This document shows, piece after piece, positions 34,466 to 43,110 of a DNA stretch of 64,000 bases. Within the stretch, counting starts at the first letter, position 1, and each line of letters opens with the position of its first letter. Source of the stretch: Methylopila henanensis (GTDB lineage Bacteria > Pseudomonadota > Alphaproteobacteria > Rhizobiales > Methylopilaceae); NCBI RefSeq assembly GCF_042681025.1, contig NZ_JBHUER010000007.1, forward strand, positions 1 to 64,000, written 5' to 3'. Under the pieces are notes generated by a model that was not told the origin of the DNA, made no database searches, and was given only the letters and a program-made list of their open reading frames with translations. Both the position numbers and the translations under genes were made by a program.

Positions 34466-36392
34466 ACGGCGGGGCGTCGCGCCCTGGATCGTCTGGAGCG
34501 TTCTCGCGGGGCTTGGCGTCCTCCTGTCGCTGGACGGCGTCACGGCGCGCCTCGGTCCCGGAGCCGACGCGGTCGACCACGCGCTGCTGCTCTATGGCGC
34601 CTTGCCCCGGATCGCGGTGGCGGCGCTCGCGGGGGCCGCGCTCGGCCTGTCCGGCGCCTTGATGCAGCGCGCGCTCGACAATCCGCTCGCGGAGCCCTCG
34701 ACGCTCGGCGTGTTCGCCGGCGCGCAGCTCGCGCTCGGCGTCGCGGCGCTCGCCGCGCCCGCGCTCGGGCCGCTGGGACGGGAGGCGGCGGCCTTCGGCG
34801 GCGGCGCGAGCGCGGCGGCGCTGGTGCTGGCGCTCGGCTGGCGGCGCAAGCTCGACCCGGTCACCGTGGCGCTCTGCGGCATGGTGGTGGCGATGGTCGC
34901 GAGTTCGCTGACGGCGGCCCTCATTCTCGCGCGCGGCGACTACCTGTTCGCGCTGCTGATCTGGGGCGGCGGCTCGCTGACGCAGGACGGCTGGCGCGCC
35001 AGCGGCGCGATCGCGACCGTCCTGCTTGCGGGCGGCGCCGCGGCGTTCGCGCTCCGGCGTCCGCTCGGCGTGCTGGCCGCGGGCGAAGCGAGCGCGCGCA
35101 GCCTCGGCGCTCCGGCGCCGGTCATCCGCATCGCGGCGCTCGGGATCGGCGTCGCGCTCGCGACCACGGTCGCGGCGGAGGTGGGCCTGATCGCTTTCGT
35201 CGGCCTCGCCGCGCCCACGCTCGCGCGCCTCTCCGGCGCCCGTTCCGCCGACCGGACGCTTCTGGCGGCGCCCGTCGTCGGCGCCGTCCTGCTCCTGCTG
35301 ACCGACGGCGTCGTGCGCCATGTCGGGTCCGGCGAGACCGTCCCGACCGGCGCCGCGACCGCCTTTCTCGGCGCGCCGCTGCTGCTGTGGCTGCTTCCGC
35401 GGCTGGTCCTCGCCGACCGGCCGGCGGAGACGCGGGCGCCGCGGCTGCTGAACGTCGGTCCGCTGCTGATCGCCCTCGTCGTCTTCGCGGCGCTGGCGCT
35501 TCTCGCGGGGCTCGTTCTCGGCCGCGGCGAGGGCGGCTGGGCGATCGCGACCGGCGACGCCTTCGCGGAGCTTTGGCCGTTCCGCGCGCCGCGCGTGCTG
35601 GCCGCGGCCGCGGCTGGCGCGATGTTCGGCGCGGCGGGCGTGGTGCTGCAGCGGGTGACCGGCAATCCGCTCGCGGGTCCGGAGGTGCTCGGCGTCGGCG
35701 CGGGCGCGGGCGTCGGCCTCGCCGCGATCCTGCTCGCCTTCGGCGGCGCGGGCCTGCCGCTGCAGATGGCCGGCGCCGCGCTCGGGGCGCTGGCCGCGCT
35801 CGGCGTCATGCTTCTGGTCTCCGGCCGCGGCCGTCTCGGGCCGGAGCGCATGCTGCTCGCGGGCGCAGGGATTTCGGCGCTCTGCCTCGCCGGCCTCAAC
35901 GCGGTGATCGCGACCGGCTCCCCCAGCGCCTTCGCGCTGCTTGCCTGGATGACCGGCGCGACCGACGCCGTCAGCCTGCCGCAGGCGGCCGCGGCCTGCG
36001 CCGCGGCGCTCGTCCTGACGGCGCCGCTCGCCGCCATGCTGCGCTGGCTCGAGACGCTGCCGCTCGGCGACGCCACCGCCCGTTCGCTCGGGCTCGACGT
36101 CGCCGCCACGCGGCTCGCGCTCACCGTGCTCGCGGCGCTGCTGACGGGGGCCGCGGCGCTGGTCGCGGGACCGCTGAGCTTCGTCGGCCTCGTCGCGCCC
36201 CATGCGGTGCGCGCCGCCGGCGTCTCGCGCGCCGGACCGCATCTCATCGGCGCCGTCGCGGTCGGTGCCGGCCTGATGACGATCGCCGATCTGTTCGCGC
36301 GGACGGTGATCTTCCCCTACCAGCTGCCGCTCGGCCTGTTCGCGTCGCTGATCGGCGGCGCCTATCTCGTCGTCGCCCTCGGCCGGCGCTGA
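34458..36392 (+). CDS. fhuB: FhuB-like iron-siderophore permease (two fused FecCD domains)
   Basis: The 644-residue protein contains two FecCD permease domains in tandem (about residues 15-315 and 340-640), each with about ten helices. The repeated signature is LSGALMQRALDNPLAEPSTLGVFAGA in the first half and FGAAGVVLQRVTGNPLAGPEVLGVGAGA in the second. The ATPase-coupling region is GLIAFVGLAAPTLAR in the first and GPLSFVGLVAPHAVR in the second. This fused form is the mark of FhuB. The GTG start overlaps the binding-protein gene by 8 nt. No FhuC-type ATPase gene follows. Confidence 0.92.
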   Translation: MAERRGVAPWIVWSVLAGLGVLLSLDGVTARLGPGADAVDHALLLYGALPRIAVAALAGAALGLSGALMQRALDNPLAEPSTLGVFAGAQLALGVAALAAPALGPLGREAAAFGGGASAAALVLALGWRRKLDPVTVALCGMVVAMVASSLTAALILARGDYLFALLIWGGGSLTQDGWRASGAIATVLLAGGAAAFALRRPLGVLAAGEASARSLGAPAPVIRIAALGIGVALATTVAAEVGLIAFVGLAAPTLARLSGARSADRTLLAAPVVGAVLLLLTDGVVRHVGSGETVPTGAATAFLGAPLLLWLLPRLVLADRPAETRAPRLLNVGPLLIALVVFAALALLAGLVLGRGEGGWAIATGDAFAELWPFRAPRVLAAAAAGAMFGAAGVVLQRVTGNPLAGPEVLGVGAGAGVGLAAILLAFGGAGLPLQMAGAALGALAALGVMLLVSGRGRLGPERMLLAGAGISALCLAGLNAVIATGSPSAFALLAWMTGATDAVSLPQAAAACAAALVLTAPLAAMLRWLETLPLGDATARSLGLDVAATRLALTVLAALLTGAAALVAGPLSFVGLVAPHAVRAAGVSRAGPHLIGAVAVGAGLMTIADLFARTVIFPYQLPLGLFASLIGGAYLVVALGRR

Positions 36393-36404
36393 GCCCGGAG
36401 GCGA

Positions 36405-36842
36405 TTGACGGACGCGGCGCCGCGGCGGACGGTTGGGCCTCCCTCACGGAGCGCGGACCGAACCTTGGGCTTCCTCATCGTCTTCCTCGGCGCCGGCCTC
36501 GGCGGCGCGCTGCGCCACGGCGTCAACCTCGCCGCGCTACGCTGGACCGGGGCCGGCTTCCCCGTCGGAACGCTGGCGATCAACGTCCTCGGCTCGTTCG
36601 CGATCGGCGCGGTCGCGGCGCTGTTCGCGCTCAGGAGCGAGCTGCCGCAGGAGTGGCGGCTGTTTCTGACGACCGGCGTGCTCGGCGGGTTCACCACCTT
36701 CTCCGCCTTCTCGCTCGAGACCGCGGCGCTCTACGAACGCGGCGAGGCCGGCGCGGCCTTAGCCTATGTGATCGCCTCCGTCGTCCTGTCGCTCGCGGGC
36801 GTCGCCGCGGGCCTCGCGGTCGTGCGCGCGGGCGGGGCCTGA
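36405..36842 (+). CDS. crcB: Fluoride exporter CrcB/Fluc
   Basis: The 145-residue protein has four membrane helices and the Fluc signatures GAGLGGALRHGVN, GTLAINVLGSFAIG and TTGVLGGFTTFSAFSLE. It forms a dual-topology dimer that exports fluoride. TTG at 36405 is close behind GGAGG; a second TTG at 36465 begins exactly at the conserved LGFLIVFLGAG and may be the real start. It follows the permease by 12 nt but is functionally unrelated. No fluoride riboswitch was found in front of it. Confidence 0.9.
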   Translation: MTDAAPRRTVGPPSRSADRTLGFLIVFLGAGLGGALRHGVNLAALRWTGAGFPVGTLAINVLGSFAIGAVAALFALRSELPQEWRLFLTTGVLGGFTTFSAFSLETAALYERGEAGAALAYVIASVVLSLAGVAAGLAVVRAGGA

Positions 36843-36865
36843 ACGGTGGACGGAGGGTCCGCGCC

Positions 36866-37615
36866 ATGAGCGATCCCGCGTCCTCCTCCGGCGACATGCT
36901 GCTGTCCGAGGACGTCGCGCCGGCCGGACCGGCGCCGGACATCCTCGCGGCGCTCGGTCCGGAGGACCGCGCCCGGATCGCGGCGCACGGCCGGCCGCGG
37001 TCCTTTCGAAGGGGCGACGCCGTCTTCCGGCAGGGCGACAGCCACGACGGCGTCATGGTCATCCAGCGCGGACTGGTCCGCAGCTTCTACGCCGCGCCGC
37101 GCGGCCGGGAGATCACGCTCGCCTATTGGCGGCCGGGGGCCTTCGTCGGCGGACCCGACGTGTTCGGCGGGGGCCGCCACATCTGGGCGGCCGAGGCCGC
37201 GCGGCCGACCGAGGCGCTCCATCTGCCGGGCGCGGGCCTCCGGGCGCTCGCGCGCGAGGTTCCCGATCTCGCGCTCGGCATCATCGACGCGCTCGCCTAC
37301 AAGGCGCGCTGCTACTCCTCGCTGGCGCAGATGCTCGGCACCCGTTCGCTGAGCGAGCGGCTGGCGCATGTGCTGCTCCACATGGCCCAGATCCACGGGG
37401 CGCCGGACGACGACCCGGCGCGCGGGATCGCGATCGCCGCGTCCTTCACCCACGCCGAGATCGCGGCGCTGATCGGCTCCACCCGGCAGTGGGTCACGAT
37501 CAGCCTCAACCGGCTGCAGGCGCAGGGCGCGCTCAGCCAGCGCCGCGGCGTGCTGCGCATCCTGAAGCCGGACGCGATCCGGGCGCTGGCGTTGGGGCCC
37601 GACGCCTCCGGCTAG
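36866..37615 (+). CDS. Crp/Fnr-family transcriptional regulator
   Basis: The 249-residue protein has a cyclic-nucleotide-binding-type beta-roll (about residues 25-145; FRRGDAVFRQGDSHDGVMVIQRGLV) and a C-terminal winged helix (about 160-240) with FTHAEIAALIGSTRQWVTISLNRLQAQG. It lacks the N-terminal cysteines of FNR, so it is not an Fe-S oxygen sensor; the effector is unknown. GGAGGG lies before the ATG. Target genes are not apparent from context. Confidence 0.87.
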   Translation: MSDPASSSGDMLLSEDVAPAGPAPDILAALGPEDRARIAAHGRPRSFRRGDAVFRQGDSHDGVMVIQRGLVRSFYAAPRGREITLAYWRPGAFVGGPDVFGGGRHIWAAEAARPTEALHLPGAGLRALAREVPDLALGIIDALAYKARCYSSLAQMLGTRSLSERLAHVLLHMAQIHGAPDDDPARGIAIAASFTHAEIAALIGSTRQWVTISLNRLQAQGALSQRRGVLRILKPDAIRALALGPDASG

Positions 37616-37723
37616 CCCGCGCCGCGCCCGCCCGGCGCCTATGGCCGGACCATGCGCCCCGCGTGAAGAAATTTTCTGACAGTCGTGGCTGCGGCGCGCG
37701 CAAACCCTTGATTCTCGAACGCT

Positions 37724-37760
37724 GAGGAAGCGCCGGACGGCATGCGCGCGGCGCTTCCTC
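37724..37760. repeat. 12-bp inverted repeat upstream of the second sigma-54 promoter
   Basis: GAGGAAGCGCCG (37724-37735) and CGGCGCTTCCTC (37749-37760) form perfect arms around 13 nt. It lies between the crp-family stop and the -24 element. It may be a terminator-like stem for the upstream gene or an activator site for the promoter. Confidence 0.6.
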
Positions 37761-37764
37761 GCGT

Positions 37765-37780
37765 TGGCACGACGCTTGCG
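37765..37780 (+). promoter_or_regulatory. Sigma-54 (-24/-12) promoter of the M20/NitT operon
   Basis: TGGCACGACGCTTGCG matches the RpoN consensus except for its last base. GG at 37766-37767 and GC at 37778-37779 are 10 nt apart. It shares the first nine bases with the promoter at 26347. The predicted start is near 37791, which leaves a leader of about 78 nt that is AT-rich. Confidence 0.75.
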
Positions 37781-37868
37781 GATCGTCTGTCGAACGAGGC
37801 CGGCGCGCTCCGTCGCCGGAGGAAATAAATCAACAAAGTTTATCGAAAAACTCTGGTAAATCCGCCGC

Positions 37869-39173
37869 ATGACCGTCGATCTTGCCTCTCCCGCCGCCCT
37901 GTCCGACCTCGAACGCCGCGTGCTCGCCGGCGTCACCGAGGAGGCCTGGCTCGATCTCGCCTGCGCGCTCATCCCCGCGGGGCAGCCCGACGCCGAGAAC
38001 CCTCTCGATCCCGATCAGCCGGCGGGGCGCGAAGAGGGCGCGGCGCTGTTCATCGCCGACCTGCTGAAGGACATGGGCTTCGCGGTCGAGCTGCCGACCA
38101 AGCGCGAGGGCCGGCCGAACGTGGTGGCCTCGCTGCCGGGCGCGGGCGGCGGCGCGTCGCTGATCCTGAACGACCATCTCGACACCTACCCCGCCGGCGA
38201 CTGGGCGGCCTGGACCATGACCGGCGGCCACCCGTTCCGGCCGACGCGCCACGGCGACCGGCTCTACGCCCGCGGCACGTCCGACACGCGCGGCAACCTC
38301 GCCTGCACCTTGCTCGCGACCCGCGCGATCCTCGCGGCCGGCGTTCGGCTCAAGGGCGACCTCTCCTGCGTCTACACCGCCGACGAAGAGAAGAACGGCC
38401 CGGACGGCTCGATCTTCCTGCTCGACGAGAAGGGCCTCGACGCGGACTGCGTCATCGTCTGCGAGCCGACCGGCTGGACGGCCGAGGACGGAAGCTGGGG
38501 CCTCGGCGTCGCGGTGGCGAACGGCGGCAACTTCCTGGTCGAGGTCGAGACGCGCGGGACCAAGACCCACCTCTGGCGTCCCGACACCGGCGTCAACGCG
38601 GTCGCGAAGATGGCCCGGCTGCTGCCGGCGCTCGAGACGATGACCTTCGTCCACACGCCGGCGAAGCTGGCCGGAGGGACGCCTCCGCGGACCACCATCC
38701 TGCGCATCGCCGGCGGCGTTCCGCGCGAGATGCAGTTCACGCCGGACGTCTGCCGCGTCGTGCTGGGCGTCGTCGGCGTGCTGCCGGGGATGACCGCGGA
38801 CAGCGTCATGGCCGACATCGAGGCGGTGATCGCGAACGCCATGCGGGACGACCCGGAGCTCGACGCCTCGGCGCGGCCTTACCCCGAAGCGCTGTTCGTC
38901 GACGGCACGCTCGAGCAGGACGGCGACGCCGAGCCGACTGCGGCGCTCAGGCGGGCCTATGTCCGCACGCTCGGGAGCGAGCCGAAGCTCTACCGCAAGA
39001 ACGCCTTCAACGACACGATCCGCTTCGCCGAGCGCGGCAAGGCGGCCGTCACCTTCGGCCCCGGCGACGACGGCTGGGCTCCGATCAACGAAAGCATCCA
39101 CATCGGCAAGGCGGTCGCGGCCACCAAGGTGCTCGCGCTCGCCATGCTCGACATCCTCGGGGCCGCGGAATGA
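37869..39173 (+). CDS. M20-family metallopeptidase/amidohydrolase
   Basis: The 434-residue enzyme belongs to the family of acetylornithine deacetylase and succinyl-diaminopimelate desuccinylase. Metal-site motifs are NDHLDTYPAG (His and catalytic Asp), GTSDTRGN (bridging Asp) and TADEEKNG (general-base Glu, metal Glu). The dimerisation domain lies at about residues 185-300. The exact substrate is unknown. It heads an operon with a NitT/TauT ABC importer under a sigma-54 promoter, so it probably splits an imported N-acyl or peptide-like compound for nitrogen. Confidence 0.85.
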   Translation: MTVDLASPAALSDLERRVLAGVTEEAWLDLACALIPAGQPDAENPLDPDQPAGREEGAALFIADLLKDMGFAVELPTKREGRPNVVASLPGAGGGASLILNDHLDTYPAGDWAAWTMTGGHPFRPTRHGDRLYARGTSDTRGNLACTLLATRAILAAGVRLKGDLSCVYTADEEKNGPDGSIFLLDEKGLDADCVIVCEPTGWTAEDGSWGLGVAVANGGNFLVEVETRGTKTHLWRPDTGVNAVAKMARLLPALETMTFVHTPAKLAGGTPPRTTILRIAGGVPREMQFTPDVCRVVLGVVGVLPGMTADSVMADIEAVIANAMRDDPELDASARPYPEALFVDGTLEQDGDAEPTAALRRAYVRTLGSEPKLYRKNAFNDTIRFAERGKAAVTFGPGDDGWAPINESIHIGKAVAATKVLALAMLDILGAAE

Positions 39174-39207
39174 CCGCCCCCGCAACGTCCCACGCGGAGA
39201 CGCATCG

Positions 39208-40239
39208 ATGATACGCGCAGCCTTCGGCGTCAGCCGCCGCTTCGTCCTCATGGCGGGCCTCGCGCTCGGTCTCGCAGCGCCCGCCGCGGCGCAGGACCTG
39301 AAGCCGATCCGCATCGGCTTCCAGACCGGCGAGATCAACGTGCTGCTGAGCTACGCGCTCGGCTCCGGCCTGTTCAAGAAGGAGGGCCTCGACGTCGCGA
39401 CCACGCCGTTCCCGGCCGGTCCCGCGATGCTGCCGGCGCTCGCCGGAAGCGAGATCGACCTCGCCTGGATGGGCGAGTTCCCGTCCGTCACCGGCTACTC
39501 CAACGGGCTGCCGATCGCGATCCTGTTCATGGAGCGCATCGACGCCACCAACGTCCGCCTCGTCGTCAACCCGAAGGCGGGGATCGAGAAGCTGGAAGAC
39601 CTGAAGGGCAAGCGTCTCGGCGTCGCGATCGGCTCCACCAGCCACTATCACACGCTGCGCGCGCTCGCGAAGGCGGGACTGACGTCCGCGGACGTCACCC
39701 TCGTCAACCTCACCCCCGCCAACATGCCGCCGGCCTATGTCGCCGGCCAGATCGACGCCGCCTTCGTGTGGGAGCCGAACGTCGGCGCCATGGAGCGCGA
39801 GGGCGCGAAGCCGATCGCCGACACCAAGAGCCTCGGCATGATCACCGGCGGCGTCTGGGTCGGACGCCGGGCCGTCCTCGACGGCGAGCCCGAGACCATG
39901 AAGCGCTTCCTGAAGGCGTGGGATCAGGCCCAGAAGGACTACAAGGCGAACCCCGCCGAGGTGCGCGCCTACGAGGCCAAGCGCGTCGGCATGACCGCCG
40001 AGCAGTTCGACAAGCTGGTCGAGGGCCAGAGCGTCGCGCATCCGACATTCCAGGAGACGCTCAGCGCCGACTTCCTCGGCGCGCCGGGCCATGAGCTCGA
40101 CTCGCGGCTGATGAAGCACCTGCAGGGCATCGGCGCGTTCCTGCTGGAGCAGAAGCGCATCCAGGCCGAGCCGAATGACTGGGCCGGGCTGTTCGACACC
40201 AAGCCGATCCAGGCCTACCTCGCGAGCGCCTCGCAGTGA
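39208..40239 (+). CDS. NitT/TauT-family ABC substrate-binding protein
   Basis: The 343-residue periplasmic protein has a signal peptide (residues 1-29, ending AAPAAAQ; SRRFVLMAG could also serve as a twin-arginine signal). The mature protein resembles TauA/SsuA: IRIGFQTGEINVLLSYALGSGLFKKEGLDV, then GSEIDLAWMGEFPSV and GKRLGVAIGSTSHYHTLRAL. Family members bind sulfonates, nitrate-like ions or pyrimidine precursors. Gene order with the ATPase and permease is standard; the ligand is not known. Confidence 0.88.
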   Translation: MIRAAFGVSRRFVLMAGLALGLAAPAAAQDLKPIRIGFQTGEINVLLSYALGSGLFKKEGLDVATTPFPAGPAMLPALAGSEIDLAWMGEFPSVTGYSNGLPIAILFMERIDATNVRLVVNPKAGIEKLEDLKGKRLGVAIGSTSHYHTLRALAKAGLTSADVTLVNLTPANMPPAYVAGQIDAAFVWEPNVGAMEREGAKPIADTKSLGMITGGVWVGRRAVLDGEPETMKRFLKAWDQAQKDYKANPAEVRAYEAKRVGMTAEQFDKLVEGQSVAHPTFQETLSADFLGAPGHELDSRLMKHLQGIGAFLLEQKRIQAEPNDWAGLFDTKPIQAYLASASQ

Positions 40240-41063
40240 CGGCCGCGGCGCGCCCGTCCCACCCGCCGGTCGTCGGAGAGGCCGCGCCGCCTTCGCGGGA
40301 GGCCGGGGCGGAGGGCGCGCCGCCGGTGCTGAAGTTCGAGAAGGTCGGCTTCTCCTATGACGGGCGCGCCATCATGCGCGACGTCTCGTTCGCGGTCGCG
40401 CCGGGCGAGATCCTCGCGCTGCTCGGTCCGTCCGGCTGCGGCAAGACCACGATCCTCAACATGGTGGCGGGCTTCCTGCGCCCGACCGAGGGCGTGGCGG
40501 TGGTGGACGGGCGCGAGATCGTCGGTCCGGGCCCGGACCGCGGCGTGGTGTTTCAGGCGGCCGCGCTGTTCGACTGGATGACGGTGGCCGAGAACATCGC
40601 CTTCTCGCTCCGCTGCGCCGGCGCCGGCAAGGCGCGGCGCCGGGCGGTCGCCGAGGAGATGGCCGCGCTCGTCGGCCTTTCCGGCTTCGAGGACGCGTTT
40701 CCCTACCAGCTCTCCGGCGGCATGCGGCAGCGCGTCGGCCTCGCGCGGGTGCTCGCGGCGGGCCCCAAGGTCATGCTGATGGACGAGCCGTTCTCCGCGC
40801 TCGACGTGCAGACCCGCGAGACGCTGCAGGAGGAGGTGCTGCGCATCCGCGACCGCACCGGCTGCACCATCCTGTTCGTCACCCACTCGATCGACGAGGC
40901 CGCGTTCCTCGGCGACCGCATCTTTCTGCTCAACGACCTCAAGTCCGGCGCCTACGACGTCTACGACGTCGCGCTGCCGACGCCGCGTCCAAACCCCGAG
41001 AACCGGCTGCACCCGGCCTTCCTGCGGCTGCGCGAGACGATCTACCGGAGGATGCGGCATTGA
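40236..41063 (+). CDS. NitT/TauT-family ABC transporter ATP-binding protein
   Basis: The 275-residue ATPase has Walker A GPSGCGKTT, signature LSGGMRQRVGLARVL, Walker B VMLMDEPFSALD and the switch region FVTHSIDEAAFLGDRI, all as in TauB/SsuB. The GTG start overlaps the binding-protein stop (GTGA). A Pro/Glu/Ala-rich 25-residue N-terminal extension precedes the domain. Confidence 0.92.
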   Translation: MTAAARPSHPPVVGEAAPPSREAGAEGAPPVLKFEKVGFSYDGRAIMRDVSFAVAPGEILALLGPSGCGKTTILNMVAGFLRPTEGVAVVDGREIVGPGPDRGVVFQAAALFDWMTVAENIAFSLRCAGAGKARRRAVAEEMAALVGLSGFEDAFPYQLSGGMRQRVGLARVLAAGPKVMLMDEPFSALDVQTRETLQEEVLRIRDRTGCTILFVTHSIDEAAFLGDRIFLLNDLKSGAYDVYDVALPTPRPNPENRLHPAFLRLRETIYRRMRH

Positions 41064-41851
41064 CCCGCTCGGAGGCGCGCCGCGCCCGCCTGCGCTATGT
41101 GCTCGTCGCGACGCTGTCGCCGCTCGCGATCCTCGCGCTCTGGGCCTTCGTCGCCTGGCGGGGCCTGGCCTCGCCGATCATCCTGCCGCCGCCTTCGGCG
41201 ATCTGGACGAGCTTCCTCGACATGGCGGCGAACGGCTATTCCGGCGTACCGCTCTGGATCCATGTGGCGGCGAGCCTTGCGCGGGTCTCGGTCGCCTATG
41301 TGGCCGGCGCGGCGCTTGGGGTCGCGCTCGGCCTGCTGCGCGGCCGCTCGGCCCTGATCGACGCGGTGCTGCTCGCGCCGTCCGAACTGCTGCGGCCGAT
41401 CCCGCCGCTCGGGTTGATCCCGCTGTTCATCCTGTGGTTCGGGGTCGGCGAGACCTCCAAGGTGCTGCTGATCTTCCTGTCCGTGCTGCTGATCATGATG
41501 GTGAACGCGCAGGCCGGCGTGCGCGCCGCCTCGCTCGATTCGCTGCGCGCCGCGCAGTCCATGGGCGCGAACCGCTGGCAGGTGTTCCGCTTCGTGGTGC
41601 TGCCGTCCGCCCTGCCTCAGATCATGACCGGCCTGCGCGTCGCGATGGGGACCGCGCTCACCATTCTGGTCGCCTCGGAGCTGCTCGGCGGCGATCGCGG
41701 CCTCGGCTTTTTGATCCTCGACGCGTCGAGCTTCTTCCGTACGACCTATGTCTTCGCCGGCGTCGCGGTGATCGGGCTGATCGGCCTCGCGACCGACCGC
41801 GGCCTCGCCTGGGCGGGCCGCCGCATCGTGCACTGGGAAGGCCGGCGCTGA
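41060..41851 (+). CDS. NitT/TauT-family ABC transporter permease
   Basis: The 263-residue membrane protein has six predicted helices and the EAA-type loop AAQSMGANRWQVFRFVVLPSALPQIMTGLRV. The region PLGLIPLFILWFGVGETSKV is diagnostic of TauC/SsuC permeases. The TTG start overlaps the ATPase stop. It completes the importer begun at 39208. Confidence 0.92.
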   Translation: MTRSEARRARLRYVLVATLSPLAILALWAFVAWRGLASPIILPPPSAIWTSFLDMAANGYSGVPLWIHVAASLARVSVAYVAGAALGVALGLLRGRSALIDAVLLAPSELLRPIPPLGLIPLFILWFGVGETSKVLLIFLSVLLIMMVNAQAGVRAASLDSLRAAQSMGANRWQVFRFVVLPSALPQIMTGLRVAMGTALTILVASELLGGDRGLGFLILDASSFFRTTYVFAGVAVIGLIGLATDRGLAWAGRRIVHWEGRR

Positions 41852-41867
41852 CGGGAGCGGGACGCGC

Positions 41868-43010
41868 TCAGGCGGCCTTCTCGACGGCGCCGCGGCGGCC
41901 GAGCAGCGGATCGAAGATGTGCGCGGCGAGGTGCCGGACGACCGGTGCGACCACGCCGTCGCCCGTGAGGTGATAGGCCTCGTTGTAGTTCTTCGGCAGC
42001 TGGTAGCTGTCCGGCAGCCCCATCAGCCGCGCGGTCTCGCGCGCCGAGATCAGCCGGGAGCGCACCAGCGGCCCGTCGACGACGAGGATCGTCTGCCGGC
42101 TCGAGCCGCCCGCCGGCGTGCGCAGGCAGCCCGCGACGTCGTCGAACCGCACCTCGGCGCGCTGGAGCTTGCGGCCGGACTCGTCCGTCCGCGTGCGCCG
42201 GTAGACGCAACCGACCATGCGGCGGCCGGCTCGCTTGGCCGCCTCGACCTTGGCGAGGTGGAGCGGGGACATCAGCGCCAGCAGCCGGGCGGTGTCCTCC
42301 GCGCTGCGCCACGCGACGCCTTGGGGAGCCTCCTCGATCTCGTGGGCGAAGGTGCGCGACCGGCGTTCCGGCGTCGGCAGGCTCCACCACACCATGGCTT
42401 CGCGCGCCGCCGGCGACAGGCCCTCGACCGCCCGCCGAAGCCCGCGCGTGTGGAACGGGTCGAGCGGACCGGGCGCGACGAGCGCCGGATCGATCGCGAC
42501 GTCCTCGCGGACGCCGATCAGGAACAGCCGCGGCCGCGACTGCGGCACGAACAGGTCGGCGTTGATGACGAGCGCGCCGTGGCGGTAGCCGGCGGAGGCG
42601 AAGGCGTCGCAGATCGCGCCGAAGTCGCGGCCGCCATGGGAGGTCAGGGTCCCGCAGACGTTCTCGAGCGCGACGACGGCCGGCGCGCGGCCGTCCGCCC
42701 GCAGCGCGCGGACGATGTCCCAGAACGGGTAGAACGTGCCCGAGCGCTCGCCCTTGAGGCCCGCTCCGCCGCCGGCGAGCGACAGGTCCTGGCAGGGGAA
42801 CGAGCCCCAGACCAGATCCGCGACCCCCGGCAGGTCCGCGGCCGCGACGTCGCGGATGTCGCCGCCGCGAAACGCGCCGAGGCCGTGGTTCCGCTGGTAG
42901 ATGGCGCCCTTCCTGAAATCGAAGTCGTTCGCGAACAGGCAGGTCCAGTCCGCGCCCAGACCGCACCGCGCCATGCCGCCGCCGGCGAAGAACTCGTAGA
43001 ACGTGGCCAT
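41868..43010 (-). CDS. DNA (cytosine-5-)-methyltransferase, orphan
   Basis: The 380-residue enzyme has all key C5-methyltransferase motifs. These are motif I (FYEFFAGGGMARCGLG), motif IV with catalytic Cys73 in GSFPCQDLS, motif VI ALENV (116-118), motif VIII QSRPR (157-161), a target-recognition region at about 190-290, and C-terminal ARLMGLPDSY and the motif X region. It methylates cytosine in an unknown sequence. No restriction endonuclease gene or Vsr repair gene lies next to it, so it is either an orphan regulatory methylase or a leftover of a restriction system. Confidence 0.88.
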   Translation of the reverse strand: MATFYEFFAGGGMARCGLGADWTCLFANDFDFRKGAIYQRNHGLGAFRGGDIRDVAAADLPGVADLVWGSFPCQDLSLAGGGAGLKGERSGTFYPFWDIVRALRADGRAPAVVALENVCGTLTSHGGRDFGAICDAFASAGYRHGALVINADLFVPQSRPRLFLIGVREDVAIDPALVAPGPLDPFHTRGLRRAVEGLSPAAREAMVWWSLPTPERRSRTFAHEIEEAPQGVAWRSAEDTARLLALMSPLHLAKVEAAKRAGRRMVGCVYRRTRTDESGRKLQRAEVRFDDVAGCLRTPAGGSSRQTILVVDGPLVRSRLISARETARLMGLPDSYQLPKNYNEAYHLTGDGVVAPVVRHLAAHIFDPLLGRRGAVEKAA

Positions 43011-43110
43011 GGTCCCGCCGGGTGCGCTCGCGCCGCGACCGGCAGGCGCGGGCCGCGCCTGCCGAATCGCCTTCCAGGGCCACGGTGGCGCCTCGGCGCC
43101 GCCGCCGCAA

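Noticed and set aside
34383..36242. 619-residue minus-strand frame opposite fhuB
   Set aside because: It is the complement of a repetitive Ala/Leu/Gly membrane protein; no independent evidence for coding.
36393..36464. Fluoride riboswitch before crcB
   Set aside because: Only 12 nt separate fhuB from the first possible crcB start, and the conserved riboswitch sequence is not present in either candidate leader.
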